Made by a program: the position numbers and the translations under genes
From: an uncultured Serinicoccus sp.
GTDB taxonomy: Bacteria > Actinomycetota > Actinomycetes > Actinomycetales > Dermatophilaceae
DNA: 64,000 bases
Assembly (NCBI RefSeq): GCF_947500995.1
Contig: NZ_CANMUA010000001.1
Coordinates: 620,001-684,000 of the forward strand
Direction: 5' to 3'
Part shown: in pieces, positions 1-7,535 of the stretch
How positions within the stretch are numbered: position 1 is the stretch's first letter
How the letters are laid out: the number at the start of each line of letters is the position of its first letter
The notes under the pieces: model-generated
What the model saw: the letters and a program-made list of their open reading frames with translations, nothing else
What the model was told of the DNA's origin: nothing
Databases searched by the model: none

Positions 1-535
1 CCGGGGCGAAGGTGAGGAGGGAGTGCACACCCAATCCGACCAGGACGTCGGCCACCTCCTGGGCGGCGTGCGGCGGGGTGGTGATGACGCCCACCGCCAC
101 CGGACCGTCGGGACGCAGGTCCCCCAGCGCCTGCACCGTCATCCCCTCGACGCGGCTCCCCACGACAGCCGGGTCGTTGTCGGCCAGGGCGACGACGTGG
201 AAACCCCGGGTCGCCAGACCCTCGTAGCTCGCGAGCGCACGACCGAGGTTGCCCATCCCCACGATGACCACCGGCCAGTCCCTGCTGAGCCCGAGCTCGG
301 CCGAGACCTGCTCGGCGAGCCGGGCGACGTCGTACCCCACGCCGCGCACGCCGTAGGTCCCGAGGTGGGAGAGGTCCTTGCGCACCTGCGCCGACCGGAC
401 CCCCGCGAGACCGGCCAGCTCCTCGCTGGAGATCGAGGCCCGCCCCTGCTCGGCCAGGGTGGACAGCGCCTGGAGGTAGCCCGGGAGTCTGCCGACGGTG
501 GCCTCTGGCACACCTCGCCGGTTCGACTCAGCCAT
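1..535 (-). CDS. rex: Redox-sensing transcriptional repressor Rex (3' end outside window)
   Basis: Rex senses the NADH/NAD+ ratio and represses respiratory and fermentative genes when NADH is low. The first 178 codons are visible. The N-terminal winged helix contains the family signature around SAQVRKDLSHLG, followed by a Rossmann domain with the nucleotide-binding motif VGMGNLG and the typical ALADNDPAVVG stretch. The ATG at 535 opens MAESNRRGVPEATVGRLPGY, a normal Rex N-terminus. Full-length family members have about 210-250 residues, so a short C-terminal part lies beyond base 1. A glutaredoxin-like gene is upstream in the same direction, an arrangement often seen before rex-hemA in actinobacteria. 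Confidence 0.93.
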   Translation of the reverse strand, partial: MAESNRRGVPEATVGRLPGYLQALSTLAEQGRASISSEELAGLAGVRSAQVRKDLSHLGTYGVRGVGYDVARLAEQVSAELGLSRDWPVVIVGMGNLGRALASYEGLATRGFHVVALADNDPAVVGSRVEGMTVQALGDLRPDGPVAVGVITTPPHAAQEVADVLVGLGVHSLLTFAP

Positions 536-585
536 CACGGCGGCACCGGCTCCTCTCTGGATGGGCAGCGCCGACCCGGTGGGGG

Positions 586-591
586 CTTATA
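586..591 (-). promoter_or_regulatory. Possible -10 element of the rex promoter
   Basis: TATAAG on the minus strand lies about 50 bases before the rex start, in an otherwise G+C-rich 155-base gap, and is preceded by TG (extended -10). No convincing -35 hexamer is seen at 16-18 bases. This is inference from composition and position only. Confidence 0.35.
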
Positions 592-690
592 TCAGACCCT
601 CGTGCACCGATCGGCGCGGACCCCATCAACTCTAGGCTCGGACCCCGTCTTCCGCCAAAACGACGCCAGGCCGCAGGCTTCCCCGCGACG

Positions 691-972
691 CTACCGGCGT
701 CGCCCGGAGGACAGGGCGGCCCGCAGGTCCGCCGGGTCGATCTCCCAGCGGGCGACGGGCTCCCCGTCGACGAGCAGCACGGGGACCTGGGTGGTCCAGC
801 CGTCGTGCTCGCGCTGGTCCATGACCCCCGCCCGCCGTTCCGCGTCGATGTCCCGGACGACCACCGCGGGCACCTGCTGCGAGACCACCTGGAACATCTG
901 CTCGCACAGGTGGCACCCCGGGCGCGACAGCATCTCGACGCGCGGCGCCCGGGCTCGGCGCGGCAGGCGCAT
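691..972 (-). CDS. Glutaredoxin-like thioredoxin-fold protein
   Basis: A 93-residue protein of the small glutaredoxin/DUF836 family. After a basic N-terminus it has the redox motif C20-H-L-C23 in LSRPGCHLCEQM and later the cis-proline region TQVPVLLVDG, as in thioredoxin folds. It probably performs thiol-disulfide exchange in the cytoplasm; substrates are unknown. Homologues sit next to rex/hemA or serB-type genes in many actinobacteria, so the neighbourhood fits. A strong hairpin (995-1021) separates it from the bS22 gene upstream, so it probably has its own promoter or depends on read-through. Confidence 0.85.
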   Translation of the reverse strand: MRLPRRARAPRVEMLSRPGCHLCEQMFQVVSQQVPAVVVRDIDAERRAGVMDQREHDGWTTQVPVLLVDGEPVARWEIDPADLRAALSSGRRR

Positions 973-994
973 GGACCCTCCCTCCGGAGACGAC

Positions 995-1021
995 GAGGCG
1001 CCCCGGTGGACGGGGCGCCTC
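995..1021 (-). terminator. Hairpin terminator after the bS22 gene
   Basis: Perfect 10-bp arms GAGGCGCCCC and GGGGCGCCTC with a 7-base loop, about 32 bases past the bS22 stop codon. There is no U tract on the minus strand, as is common in actinobacterial terminators. Confidence 0.6.
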
Positions 1022-1052
1022 GGTCGGGTCGTCGGCGGTGTCGCCGGACGTC

Positions 1053-1151
1053 CTACTTCTTGTTGCGACGCTGGTGACGCGTCTTGCGCAGCAGCTTGCG
1101 GTGCTTCTTCTTGGCCATCCGCTTGCGGCGCTTCTTGATCACAGAGCCCAT
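1053..1151 (-). CDS. Small ribosomal protein bS22 / AURKAIP1-COX24 domain protein
   Basis: A 32-residue, extremely basic protein: [20 protein letters not shown], then [12 protein letters not shown]. It matches the tiny actinobacterial protein identified as an extra 30S subunit protein (bS22) in mycobacterial ribosomes and annotated elsewhere as an AURKAIP1/COX24-domain protein. GAAGGA lies about 8 bases before the ATG at 1151. In Mycobacterium tuberculosis the same order occurs as proC, a 70-80-residue HTH gene and this gene (Rv0500, Rv0500A, Rv0500B), which is retained here apart from the inserted acuC and acetyltransferase. It is too short for usual gene-calling cutoffs. Confidence 0.9.
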   Translation of the reverse strand: MGSVIKKRRKRMAKKKHRKLLRKTRHQRRNKK

Positions 1152-1320
1152 GGGGCCATCCTTCTCGTCGTCGGTCCGGGTGGTGCAGCCGGCGGCCCGG
1201 TCCACGAGGACCTCGGGCGGCGCTGCACAGCCACGTCAGCGTAGCGCGAGGGGCGCCGGGCTCCCAAAAGCCGGGGTCACCCGGTGGTTGGCACGCCGGT
1301 GGCGACGGGCACGGACGGGG

Positions 1321-1521
1321 TCACGCGGTGCCGTGGTAGGACTCCTCCAGGTAGGCGTGCACCGCCTTCTCGGGCACCCGGAAGGAGCGACCGACGCGCA
1401 CCGCGGGCAACTCGCCCGAGTGCACCAGCCGGTACACGGTCATCTTCGACACACGCATGACGGCAGCCACCTCGGCCACGGTCATGAACGTCATCTCAGC
1501 GAGCTGGCGCTCATCTGCCAT
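1321..1521 (-). CDS. Excisionase/BldC-type helix-turn-helix DNA-binding protein
   Basis: A 66-residue MerR/excisionase-type HTH protein. The segment MTVAEVAAVMRVSKMTVYRL is the HTH, followed by the wing region VRVGRSFRVPEKAVHAYLEE. The family is conserved across actinobacteria next to proC and the bS22 gene (M. tuberculosis Rv0500A), but its regulon is poorly known. I chose ATG 1521 (MADERQLAEM) to match the conserved family start; in-frame alternatives are ATG 1530 and TTG 1542. The 200-base upstream gap contains two pairs of direct repeats that could be its operators (inference). Confidence 0.85.
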   Translation of the reverse strand: MADERQLAEMTFMTVAEVAAVMRVSKMTVYRLVHSGELPAVRVGRSFRVPEKAVHAYLEESYHGTA

Positions 1522-1539
1522 AGGACGCATCCCGTCTCT

Positions 1540-1658
1540 CAAATATGTGCAGGCAGCGCGCGCGGCTTCCCCTCCGGCATGCTGCCTACCTCCGTTGTCG
1601 GGCTAACACTAGGGGCAGGAGTGCAGGTTGCGAAAGTCGTGACGACAAATATGTCCAG
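1540..1658. repeat. Direct repeat pair CAAATATGTSCAG upstream of the HTH gene
   Basis: CAAATATGTGCAG at 1540-1552 and CAAATATGTCCAG at 1646-1658 match at 12 of 13 positions, 106 bases apart. An A+T-rich 13-mer repeated in a 72% G+C region is unlikely by composition. It may be a regulatory site. Confidence 0.5.
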
Positions 1659-1661
1659 CGC

Positions 1662-1737
1662 GACACGCCGTGCGTGACCAAAGATGCAGGTGGGCGCCGT
1701 GTGTCTCCGTGGTGCTGGAGTGCGGACACGCCGTGCG
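1662..1737. repeat. Direct repeat pair GACACGCCGTGCG
   Basis: Identical 13-mers at 1662-1674 and 1725-1737, spaced 63 bases (about six helical turns), between the HTH gene and acuC. Each contains an imperfect inverted core. The function is unknown. Confidence 0.5.
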
Positions 1738-1745
1738 ACCGGCCC

Positions 1746-2933
1746 TCAGTCGAGGTAGGGGTCCAGCCCCCAGCCCGGAAAACAGGCCCGTCGGGTCGCC
1801 ATGACGGCCAGGTCGACCGGGTCGTCGAGGTCGTGGCCGTCCTCCCACCGACCGACCCTGATCTCCCGGCCGCCCCGGTCCCCCATGCTCCGCGGGGCGT
1901 CCTGGCCGTAGACCTCCTCGACGTGGCGCCGCCAGGTCTCCGGGACGGGGGTGGTGGGGTCGACCGGCCGGCCCGTCACCACCCCGATGAGGTGGGTCCA
2001 GGCGCGGGGCACCACCTCGACCAGCTCGTACCCGCCGCCGCCGAGGGCGACCCAGCGGCCCTCCGTCAGGTCGTCGGCCAGGTCGCGGACCCAGCCGTAG
2101 GCGACCGCCAGCGCCTCCATCGACACGGCGAGGTGGGCCAGCGGGTCGGCGTAGTGGCAGTCGCACCCGTGCTGGCTCACGACGATCTGCGGGTCGAAGG
2201 CACGGGCGAGGGTGGGGACCACGGCCTGGTAGGCCCGCAGCCACCCCTCGTCCCCGGTGCCGGGGGGCAGGGCGATGTTGACCGCCGTGTCGGGAGCCCT
2301 GGGGCCGCCGGTGTCACCCGGGAAGCCGGTGCCCGGGAACAGCGCCCGGCCCGTCTCGTGGATCGACACCGTCATGACCCTCGGGTCGTTCCAGAAGCAG
2401 CGCTCGACGCCGTCGCCGTGGTGGACGTCGAGGTCGAGGTAGAGGACGCGTTCGGCGCCGGAGTCCAGCAGGTGCTGGATCCCGACGGCGATGTCGTTGT
2501 AGACGCAGAACCCGGAGGCGGCCTGGGGCATGGCGTGGTGCAGCCCGCCCGCGATGTTGCAGGCCCGGACCGTCTCGCCCGACCACACCCCCCGGCAGGC
2601 CTCGATCGTCGCCCCCACGGCCAGCGTGGAGGCGTCGTGCATCCCGGCGAAGGCCGGGGTGTCCTCGGTGCCCACGCCCTGCCGTCCCCGGGCGGCGGAC
2701 GGGTCCGCGGACGCCTCCCGCACCACCTCGACGAGATCGCGGGTGTGCACCGTGAGCAGCTCGTCGTCCGTGGCGTGCCGGGCCGGCAGGAGCCGCACGT
2801 CGTCGTGGCCCAGCAGCCCGAGGTCCTGCGCCAGGCGGTGGGTCAGCAGCAGGCGGCTGGGATGCATCGGGTGCCCCAGGCCGAAGTCGTAGGCCGCGTA
2901 GCGCTCGTCCCACATCACCCACGACGACGTCAT
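1746..2933 (-). CDS. acuC: AcuC-type class I/II histone deacetylase family protein
   Basis: A 395-residue zinc-dependent deacetylase of the AcuC/histone-deacetylase family. In Bacillus AcuC deacetylates acetyl-CoA synthetase; the substrate here is not shown. Key motifs are HHAMPQ (H132, H133), YND, and the zinc-binding YLDLDVHHGDG (about residues 165-175; D169 and H171 are expected ligands), followed by SIHETG. Length is normal for the family. A GNAT acetyltransferase gene lies 30 bases upstream in the same direction, so the two could form an acetylation/deacetylation pair, as in the Bacillus acu locus (inference). ATG 2933 gives the expected short N-terminus. Confidence 0.9.
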   Translation of the reverse strand: MTSSWVMWDERYAAYDFGLGHPMHPSRLLLTHRLAQDLGLLGHDDVRLLPARHATDDELLTVHTRDLVEVVREASADPSAARGRQGVGTEDTPAFAGMHDASTLAVGATIEACRGVWSGETVRACNIAGGLHHAMPQAASGFCVYNDIAVGIQHLLDSGAERVLYLDLDVHHGDGVERCFWNDPRVMTVSIHETGRALFPGTGFPGDTGGPRAPDTAVNIALPPGTGDEGWLRAYQAVVPTLARAFDPQIVVSQHGCDCHYADPLAHLAVSMEALAVAYGWVRDLADDLTEGRWVALGGGGYELVEVVPRAWTHLIGVVTGRPVDPTTPVPETWRRHVEEVYGQDAPRSMGDRGGREIRVGRWEDGHDLDDPVDLAVMATRRACFPGWGLDPYLD

Positions 2934-2963
2934 GGGCTCACGCTAGACCACGCGGGCCGCCGG

Positions 2964-3503
2964 TCAGAGCGAGGTGGGCACCCCGGCGGCGTCACCGAGC
3001 GGGTAGACCATCATCATCTCCTCGGACTCGGCATCCTCCTCGTCCACCCCGCGGATGCGCATGGGACGACGGTCGTCCGTCGGCCGGAAGCCGAAGCTCG
3101 AGGCGAAGGCGACGGCGCGCCCGTTGTCGGTCCCCACCCAGTAGACGAGCTGGCGCAGACCGATCTCGCGCCCCACCTTGGCGGCCTTCTCGAGCAGCCG
3201 CCGGGCCACCCCGCTGCCCCGGCGGGCCGGGGCGACCCACAGACCGAAGAGCTCCCCGGCGCCGGGGATGTTCGTCCGGTGCCCGGTGCCGACGCTGACG
3301 ACGCCGACGACCTCGTCACCGTCGTGGGCCAGCACCCGGCGCGAGCGCTCCATCCGCTCCTGCCAGCGGGAGTCGGGGAACGCCTCCTCCTCCTCGGCCG
3401 AGGCGACGAAGGCCTCCGGGGACTCACGCAGGGCACGCAGCCTGACGTCCTTGTACGACGCCCACTCGTCAGGGCCCAGCACGCGTACGTGAATCTCGCT
3501 CAT
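2964..3503 (-). CDS. GNAT family N-acetyltransferase
   Basis: A 179-residue GCN5-related acetyltransferase with one GNAT domain covering nearly the whole chain. The acetyl-CoA pyrophosphate-binding motif is ARRGSGVARRLLEKA (about residues 93-107), preceded by the beta-4 strand ELFGLWVAP and followed by the C-terminal region where a family Asn contacts the cofactor. The substrate cannot be read from sequence. It is transcribed towards acuC, 30 bases away, and may acetylate a small molecule or a protein that AcuC deacetylates. It appears to be a separate transcription unit from proC, which lies upstream across a 75-base gap. Confidence 0.88.
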   Translation of the reverse strand: MSEIHVRVLGPDEWASYKDVRLRALRESPEAFVASAEEEEAFPDSRWQERMERSRRVLAHDGDEVVGVVSVGTGHRTNIPGAGELFGLWVAPARRGSGVARRLLEKAAKVGREIGLRQLVYWVGTDNGRAVAFASSFGFRPTDDRRPMRIRGVDEEDAESEEMMMVYPLGDAAGVPTSL

Positions 3504-3578
3504 AGCTGCCTACTCTTTCACACGCGTCGCCCGGGCCCCGCCGTCACGGGTGAACACTCGGTGACACGGCACCGAGGC

Positions 3579-4382
3579 TCATTCCTCGCGCGGCGACAGC
3601 TCGTGCGACCTCCTCGCGGCCGCCTCCATGGCGGTCAGGAAGGCGGCCCTGACCTTGTGATCCTCGAGCGCCCGCAGGGCGGCGACACTGGTGCCACCCG
3701 GGCTGGAGACCTGTTCCCGGAGCACCGTCGGGTGCGTCCCGGTCTCCCGGATCATCGTGGCGGCACCATACAACGTCTGCACGACGAGCTCGGTCGACGT
3801 GTCGCGCGGGAGCCCGAGCAGGACCCCCGCCTCGATCATCGCCTCGACCACGTAGAAGATGTAGGAGGGTCCGCTGCCGCTGATCGCCGTCACGGCGTCC
3901 TGGTGCCCCTCGTCGAGCACGACGACCCGGCCGACGTGCTCCATCAGGGCGCGCGCCCGCTCCACCTGCTCCGGCGTGCAGTGCCGGCCCGGGCTCATGG
4001 CCGACATGCCCTGGTCCACGAGCGCCGGGGTGTTGGGCATGACCCGCACCACCGAGGTGCCCTCCGGCAGCCGGCGCTCGAGGAACTCGGTGGTGATGCC
4101 CGCGGCGATGGACACCACGAGGGCGTCCGGGCGCACCTGGTCACGGATCTCGGCGACCAGGGCCGCCATGTCCTGCGGCTTGACCGCCAGCACCACGACG
4201 TCGGCGGCCGCCGCCGCAGCCGCGGGCGCGTCGTGCCGGGTGCCGTGCTGGGCCGCGACCTGCTCGGCGCGGGCGGTGACGCGGTCGCTGAGGACGAGGT
4301 CGGCGGGGTCGTGACCGGAGCGGATGAGCGCCGCGGCGAGCGTGCTGCCCATGACGCCGGCTCCCAGGAGAGCGATCGGCAC
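3579..4382 (-). CDS. proC: Pyrroline-5-carboxylate reductase
   Basis: Catalyses the last step of proline biosynthesis, NAD(P)H-dependent reduction of pyrroline-5-carboxylate to proline, in the cytoplasm. The 267-residue chain starts with the Rossmann motif LLGAGVMGS (G7, G9, G12) and carries the family motifs VIRVMPNTPAL, AISGSGPSYIF and EQVSSPGGTS. The start is GTG 4382, only 5 bases after the stop of the proline dehydrogenase gene, with AAGGG as ribosome-binding site inside that gene's end. The open frame continues far upstream, but that part reads as out-of-frame proline dehydrogenase. Co-transcription with a proline-degrading enzyme is notable. Confidence 0.95.
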   Translation of the reverse strand: MPIALLGAGVMGSTLAAALIRSGHDPADLVLSDRVTARAEQVAAQHGTRHDAPAAAAAAADVVVLAVKPQDMAALVAEIRDQVRPDALVVSIAAGITTEFLERRLPEGTSVVRVMPNTPALVDQGMSAMSPGRHCTPEQVERARALMEHVGRVVVLDEGHQDAVTAISGSGPSYIFYVVEAMIEAGVLLGLPRDTSTELVVQTLYGAATMIRETGTHPTVLREQVSSPGGTSVAALRALEDHKVRAAFLTAMEAAARRSHELSPREE

Positions 4383-4387
4383 GGCGG

Positions 4388-5353
4388 TCAGCCCTTGGTC
4401 GCGAGGCTGCGCAGGAAGAAGGTCAAATTGGCCGGGCGCTCGGCCATCCGGCGCACGAGGTAGCCGTACCAGTCCTCGCCGTAGGGCAGGTACACCCGCA
4501 TGCGGGACCCGGAACCGGCCAGCCGCAGCTGCTCGTCCGGGCGGATCCCCAGCAGCATCTGGAACTCGTAGCTGTCGGCGTCGCGCTGGGCCTTCGCGAC
4601 GAGCACCGAGGCGATCTCGACCAGCCGCGGGTCGTGCGTGGCGATCATGGGGTACCCCTGCCCCTCGACGAGCACCTTGAGGCACCGGACGTAGGCCTTG
4701 TCGACGTCGTCCTTGTCCTGGAACGCGACCGACTCCGGCTGCTTGTAGGCGCCCTTGCACAGCCGGATGCGTGACCCCTCGTGGGCGAGGTCGCGGCAGT
4801 CCTGCTCGGTGCGGTGCAGGTATGCCTGCAGCGCGACGCCCACCCACGGCCAGTCCTGGCGCAGCTCGGCGAGGGCGGACAGGGTCGGGTCGGTGGTGGT
4901 GTGGTCCTCCATGTCGAGGGTGACCGTGGTGCCGGCGTTGGCCGCCGCCTGGCAGATGGCCCGGGCGTTGTCCAGCGCGATGGCGTGGCCGTCCCGGCCC
5001 AGGAACTGGCCCAGGGCCGAGAGCTTGAGGCTGACCTCCGCCGCCCCGCCCTGGGTCAGGCCGGCGTCGGACAGGGCTGCGATCAACCCGAGGTAGGCGT
5101 CCCGCGTGGCCTCGGCCTGCTCCGGGTCGGTCGTGTCCTCGCCGAGGTAGTCGATGGTCACCTGCCGGTGCGTGTCGACGAGCTCGCCCGTCACCCGCAC
5201 GGCGTCGGGGGTGCTGTCACCGGCGACGAACCGCTTGACGACGTCCCGGCTCACCGGAGCCTGCTCGATCACCTGGCGCAGGGTCGTGTTGCGGCTGACG
5301 CCCAGCAGCGTCTGGCGCATCAGGGCGGACGGGTTGAGGTCAGCGAGCTCCAT
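4388..5353 (-). CDS. Proline dehydrogenase (monofunctional)
   Basis: An FAD-dependent proline dehydrogenase (PutB/PRODH type) that oxidises proline to pyrroline-5-carboxylate and passes electrons to the respiratory chain. The length of 321 residues fits the stand-alone bacterial enzyme, not PutA. Recognisable parts are the beta/alpha-barrel segments VTLDMEDHT, GSRIRLCKGAYKQPE, IATHDPRL and the C-terminal YEFQMLLGIRPDEQ and RVYLPYGEDWYGYLVRRMAE, which form the substrate and FAD site. ATG 5353 is the natural start. The usual partner P5C dehydrogenase is absent; the next gene in the operon is proC. Confidence 0.93.
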   Translation of the reverse strand: MELADLNPSALMRQTLLGVSRNTTLRQVIEQAPVSRDVVKRFVAGDSTPDAVRVTGELVDTHRQVTIDYLGEDTTDPEQAEATRDAYLGLIAALSDAGLTQGGAAEVSLKLSALGQFLGRDGHAIALDNARAICQAAANAGTTVTLDMEDHTTTDPTLSALAELRQDWPWVGVALQAYLHRTEQDCRDLAHEGSRIRLCKGAYKQPESVAFQDKDDVDKAYVRCLKVLVEGQGYPMIATHDPRLVEIASVLVAKAQRDADSYEFQMLLGIRPDEQLRLAGSGSRMRVYLPYGEDWYGYLVRRMAERPANLTFFLRSLATKG

Positions 5354-5369
5354 GGGCCCAGGCTACGCC

Positions 5370-6104
5370 TCACGGGGTGTGCCGTCGCAGGGTGAGCGAG
5401 GCGAGCGCGATCGAGCCCGCGGCGAAGGCGGCGAGCACCGCCAGGTCGGCGCCCAGCTCCGCGGCCGGCTCGACGGTGGTGGCCACCGCGCCCAGGGCGT
5501 CGACGGCGTAGGACAGAGGAATGACGGCCGAGAGGAGCTCGAGCGCGCGCGGCATCTGGTCGCGTGGCACGAACAGGCCGCAGAGGAGCAGCTGCGGCAG
5601 CACGAAGGCGGGCATGAACTGGACCGCCTGGAACTCGGTGCGGGCGAACGCGCTGGCGAGCAGGCCCAGGGTGGTGCCCAGCAGCCCGCTCGCGACGGCG
5701 ACGACCACCAGCCAGACCACCGGCCCCTGCACCTCCAGGCCGCACACCCAGACGGCGAACGCGGTGGCCACCAGGGCCTGGAGGACCGCCATGGCGCCGA
5801 AGGCCAGGGCGTACCCGCCCAGGAAGTCGGTCCGCCCCAGCGGGGTGGACAGCAGACGTTCCAGCGTGCCGGAGGTCCGCTCGCCCAGCGTCGTCACGCT
5901 GGTCACGACGAACATCACGACCAGCGGGAAGAGCCCGAGCAGCTGGGCCCCGGAGCGGTCGAAGAGCGGGGCGTCCTGGCTCATCCACGCCAGCAGCCCC
6001 AGCAGGACGCAGGGGACCACGAGCATGAGCGCCAGCGTGCGCCGGTCGGCGCGCAGCTGGGCCAGCACGCGGCCGGCGGTCGCGGCGGTGCGGGTGGGGT
6101 TCAT
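5370..6104 (-). CDS. ABC-2 type transporter permease
   Basis: A 244-residue membrane subunit of an ABC-2 exporter. It has about six hydrophobic segments, beginning with LALMLVVPCVLLGLLAWM, and the family-typical region LLSTPLGRTDFLGGYALAFG between helices. ATG 6104 overlaps the stop codon of the ATPase gene by 4 bases (ATGA), so the two are translationally coupled and form one transporter. The substrate is unknown; drug or lipid export is typical when such a pair is linked to a TetR regulator. Confidence 0.9.
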   Translation of the reverse strand: MNPTRTAATAGRVLAQLRADRRTLALMLVVPCVLLGLLAWMSQDAPLFDRSGAQLLGLFPLVVMFVVTSVTTLGERTSGTLERLLSTPLGRTDFLGGYALAFGAMAVLQALVATAFAVWVCGLEVQGPVVWLVVVAVASGLLGTTLGLLASAFARTEFQAVQFMPAFVLPQLLLCGLFVPRDQMPRALELLSAVIPLSYAVDALGAVATTVEPAAELGADLAVLAAFAAGSIALASLTLRRHTP

Positions 6105-6868
6105 CGCCGGCTCCGGTGGGGTGCGCGCCCGGGCGCCGACGAGCCGGTCCGGCCGGCCGCCGCGTCGTCGACCAGATGGAGGAAGGCCCCCTCGGCGTCG
6201 TCGGCCCCGGTCCGGTCGAGCAGCGCCGGGAGGGTGTCGTCGGCGAGGATGCGGCCCTCCCGCAGCAGCACCAGCCGGTCGCACCGGGCGGCCTCGTCCA
6301 TGACGTGGCTGCTGACGAGCACCGTGGTGCCGGAGGCGGCGAGCGTGGCGAAGAGCTGCCACAGGCTGCGGCGCAGCACCGGGTCCAGGCCCACCGTGGG
6401 CTCATCGAGCACGAGGAGGTCGGGGTGGCCCACGAGGGCGGCCGCGAGGGAGACCCGGGAGGCCTGGCCGCCGGAGAGGTCGGCCACCCGCTGGTCGACC
6501 TGCCCGCCCAGGTCGACCTGCCCGAGGACCTGGTCGACCCGCCCGCGGTCCGCCCCGACGAGGGTCGCGAAGTAGCGCAGGTTCTGGCCGACGGTGAGGT
6601 CGCGGTAGACGCTCGGGCTCTGGGTGACGTAGCCGACGCGGCGGCGCAGCCCGGGAGACCCGGCTGGTTCCCCGAGCACCTCGACCGTCCCCGAGACCCG
6701 CTCCTGCACCCCGACGACGGAGCGCATCAACGTCGACTTGCCGCCGCCGCTGGGCCCCAGCAGACCGACCACCTGCCCGACGGGGACGGCGAGGTCGATG
6801 TCGCGGAGGACCTCGTGCCGTCCGCGACGGACGCTGAGACCCTCCGCGCGCACCGCATATTTCATCAT
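6101..6868 (-). CDS. ABC transporter ATP-binding protein
   Basis: A 255-residue ATPase subunit. Walker A is GPSGGGKST (about residues 38-46), the Q-loop is in YVTQSPSVYRDL, the signature is LSGGQASRVSLA, Walker B is LLVLDEPTVGLDP, and the switch His is in SSHVMDEA, all intact. The C-terminus fits the drug/ABC-2 exporter class. The start is one of two tandem ATGs (6868 or 6865). The first ATG lies in the centre of a perfect inverted repeat (6860-6877), a strong sign of operator control at the start site. The TetR-family gene is immediately upstream, 58 bases away. Confidence 0.92.
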   Translation of the reverse strand: MMKYAVRAEGLSVRRGRHEVLRDIDLAVPVGQVVGLLGPSGGGKSTLMRSVVGVQERVSGTVEVLGEPAGSPGLRRRVGYVTQSPSVYRDLTVGQNLRYFATLVGADRGRVDQVLGQVDLGGQVDQRVADLSGGQASRVSLAAALVGHPDLLVLDEPTVGLDPVLRRSLWQLFATLAASGTTVLVSSHVMDEAARCDRLVLLREGRILADDTLPALLDRTGADDAEGAFLHLVDDAAAGRTGSSAPGRAPHRSRR

Positions 6869-6877
6869 GTGATGAAA
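6860..6877. promoter_or_regulatory. Inverted-repeat operator over the ABC exporter start codon
   Basis: TTTCATCA-TG-TGATGAAA: perfect 8-bp arms around a 2-base centre. One arm comprises the ATGATGAAA start of the ABC gene; the other is non-coding and so not forced by the protein. The size and symmetry fit a TetR-family site, and a TetR gene lies directly upstream. Confidence 0.65.
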
Positions 6878-6926
6878 CTACTCCCGCACCCACCACCCCG
6901 CAAGGGCCGCCGCGCCCGGACCGGTC

Positions 6927-7529
6927 TCAGCGGGGCAGCAGGTAGCCCTGGAGCACCGGTCCCACGCGCTGCACGAGGGTCTCCGGGTCCGCGTCGGCGA
7001 CGCCCGGCAGCCGCACGACGTAGCGCCCCATCGCCAGCCCCATCGCCGCGGCGGCGGCGAGACCGGCCCGCAGGTCCCGCTCCTCCGGACCCAGCCCCGG
7101 TTCGAGCCCGGCGACCACCTGGCCGAAGATCTCCTGGGTGAGGAACTCGCGCACCGCCCGCGACACCTCCTCGCTGGTGACGATGCTGCGCAGCAGGGCC
7201 TCGAAGCTCGACCTGCGGGCCTCCCACACGCCCAGGAAGGTCCGTACCGCCCGCAGCCCCACCTCCTCGCGCGGCCCCTCCGTGACCTGCGACACCAGCG
7301 ACGCCGGGCGCCCGGGCAGCGAGACCAGCACCACCGACTGCGCGAAGAGGTCGTCCTTGCCCTCGAAGTAGTGGTGCACCAGCGCCGGGTCCACCCCGGC
7401 CGCCCGCGCGACGGCGCGCAGGCTGGTCCCGGCATACCCGGTCCGCGCGAACTCGACCCGGGCCGCCTCCAGGATCGCCGCCCGGGTGTCCTCGCCCCGC
7501 CGCGGACCCCGTCGGGCCTCGACGCCCAC
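6927..7529 (-). CDS. TetR family transcriptional regulator
   Basis: A 200-residue TetR-type repressor. The N-terminal DNA-binding domain is about residues 14-60 (TRAAILEAARVEFARTGYAG, then TSLRAVARAAGVDPALVHHYF), with the characteristic helix 3 AGVDPALVHHYFEGKDDLFA. The remainder is a helical ligand and dimerisation domain. The GTG start at 7529 lies 6 bases after the stop of the sugar isomerase gene. It precedes the ABC exporter genes in the same direction and is the likely repressor of the operator at 6860-6877. The ligand is unknown. Confidence 0.9.
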   Translation of the reverse strand: MGVEARRGPRRGEDTRAAILEAARVEFARTGYAGTSLRAVARAAGVDPALVHHYFEGKDDLFAQSVVLVSLPGRPASLVSQVTEGPREEVGLRAVRTFLGVWEARRSSFEALLRSIVTSEEVSRAVREFLTQEIFGQVVAGLEPGLGPEERDLRAGLAAAAAMGLAMGRYVVRLPGVADADPETLVQRVGPVLQGYLLPR

Positions 7530-7535
7530 GCCGGC

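Noticed and set aside
536-690. Rex autoregulatory operator upstream of rex
   Set aside because: No sequence close to the TTGTGAA-N4-TTCACAA Rex consensus is present in the gap.
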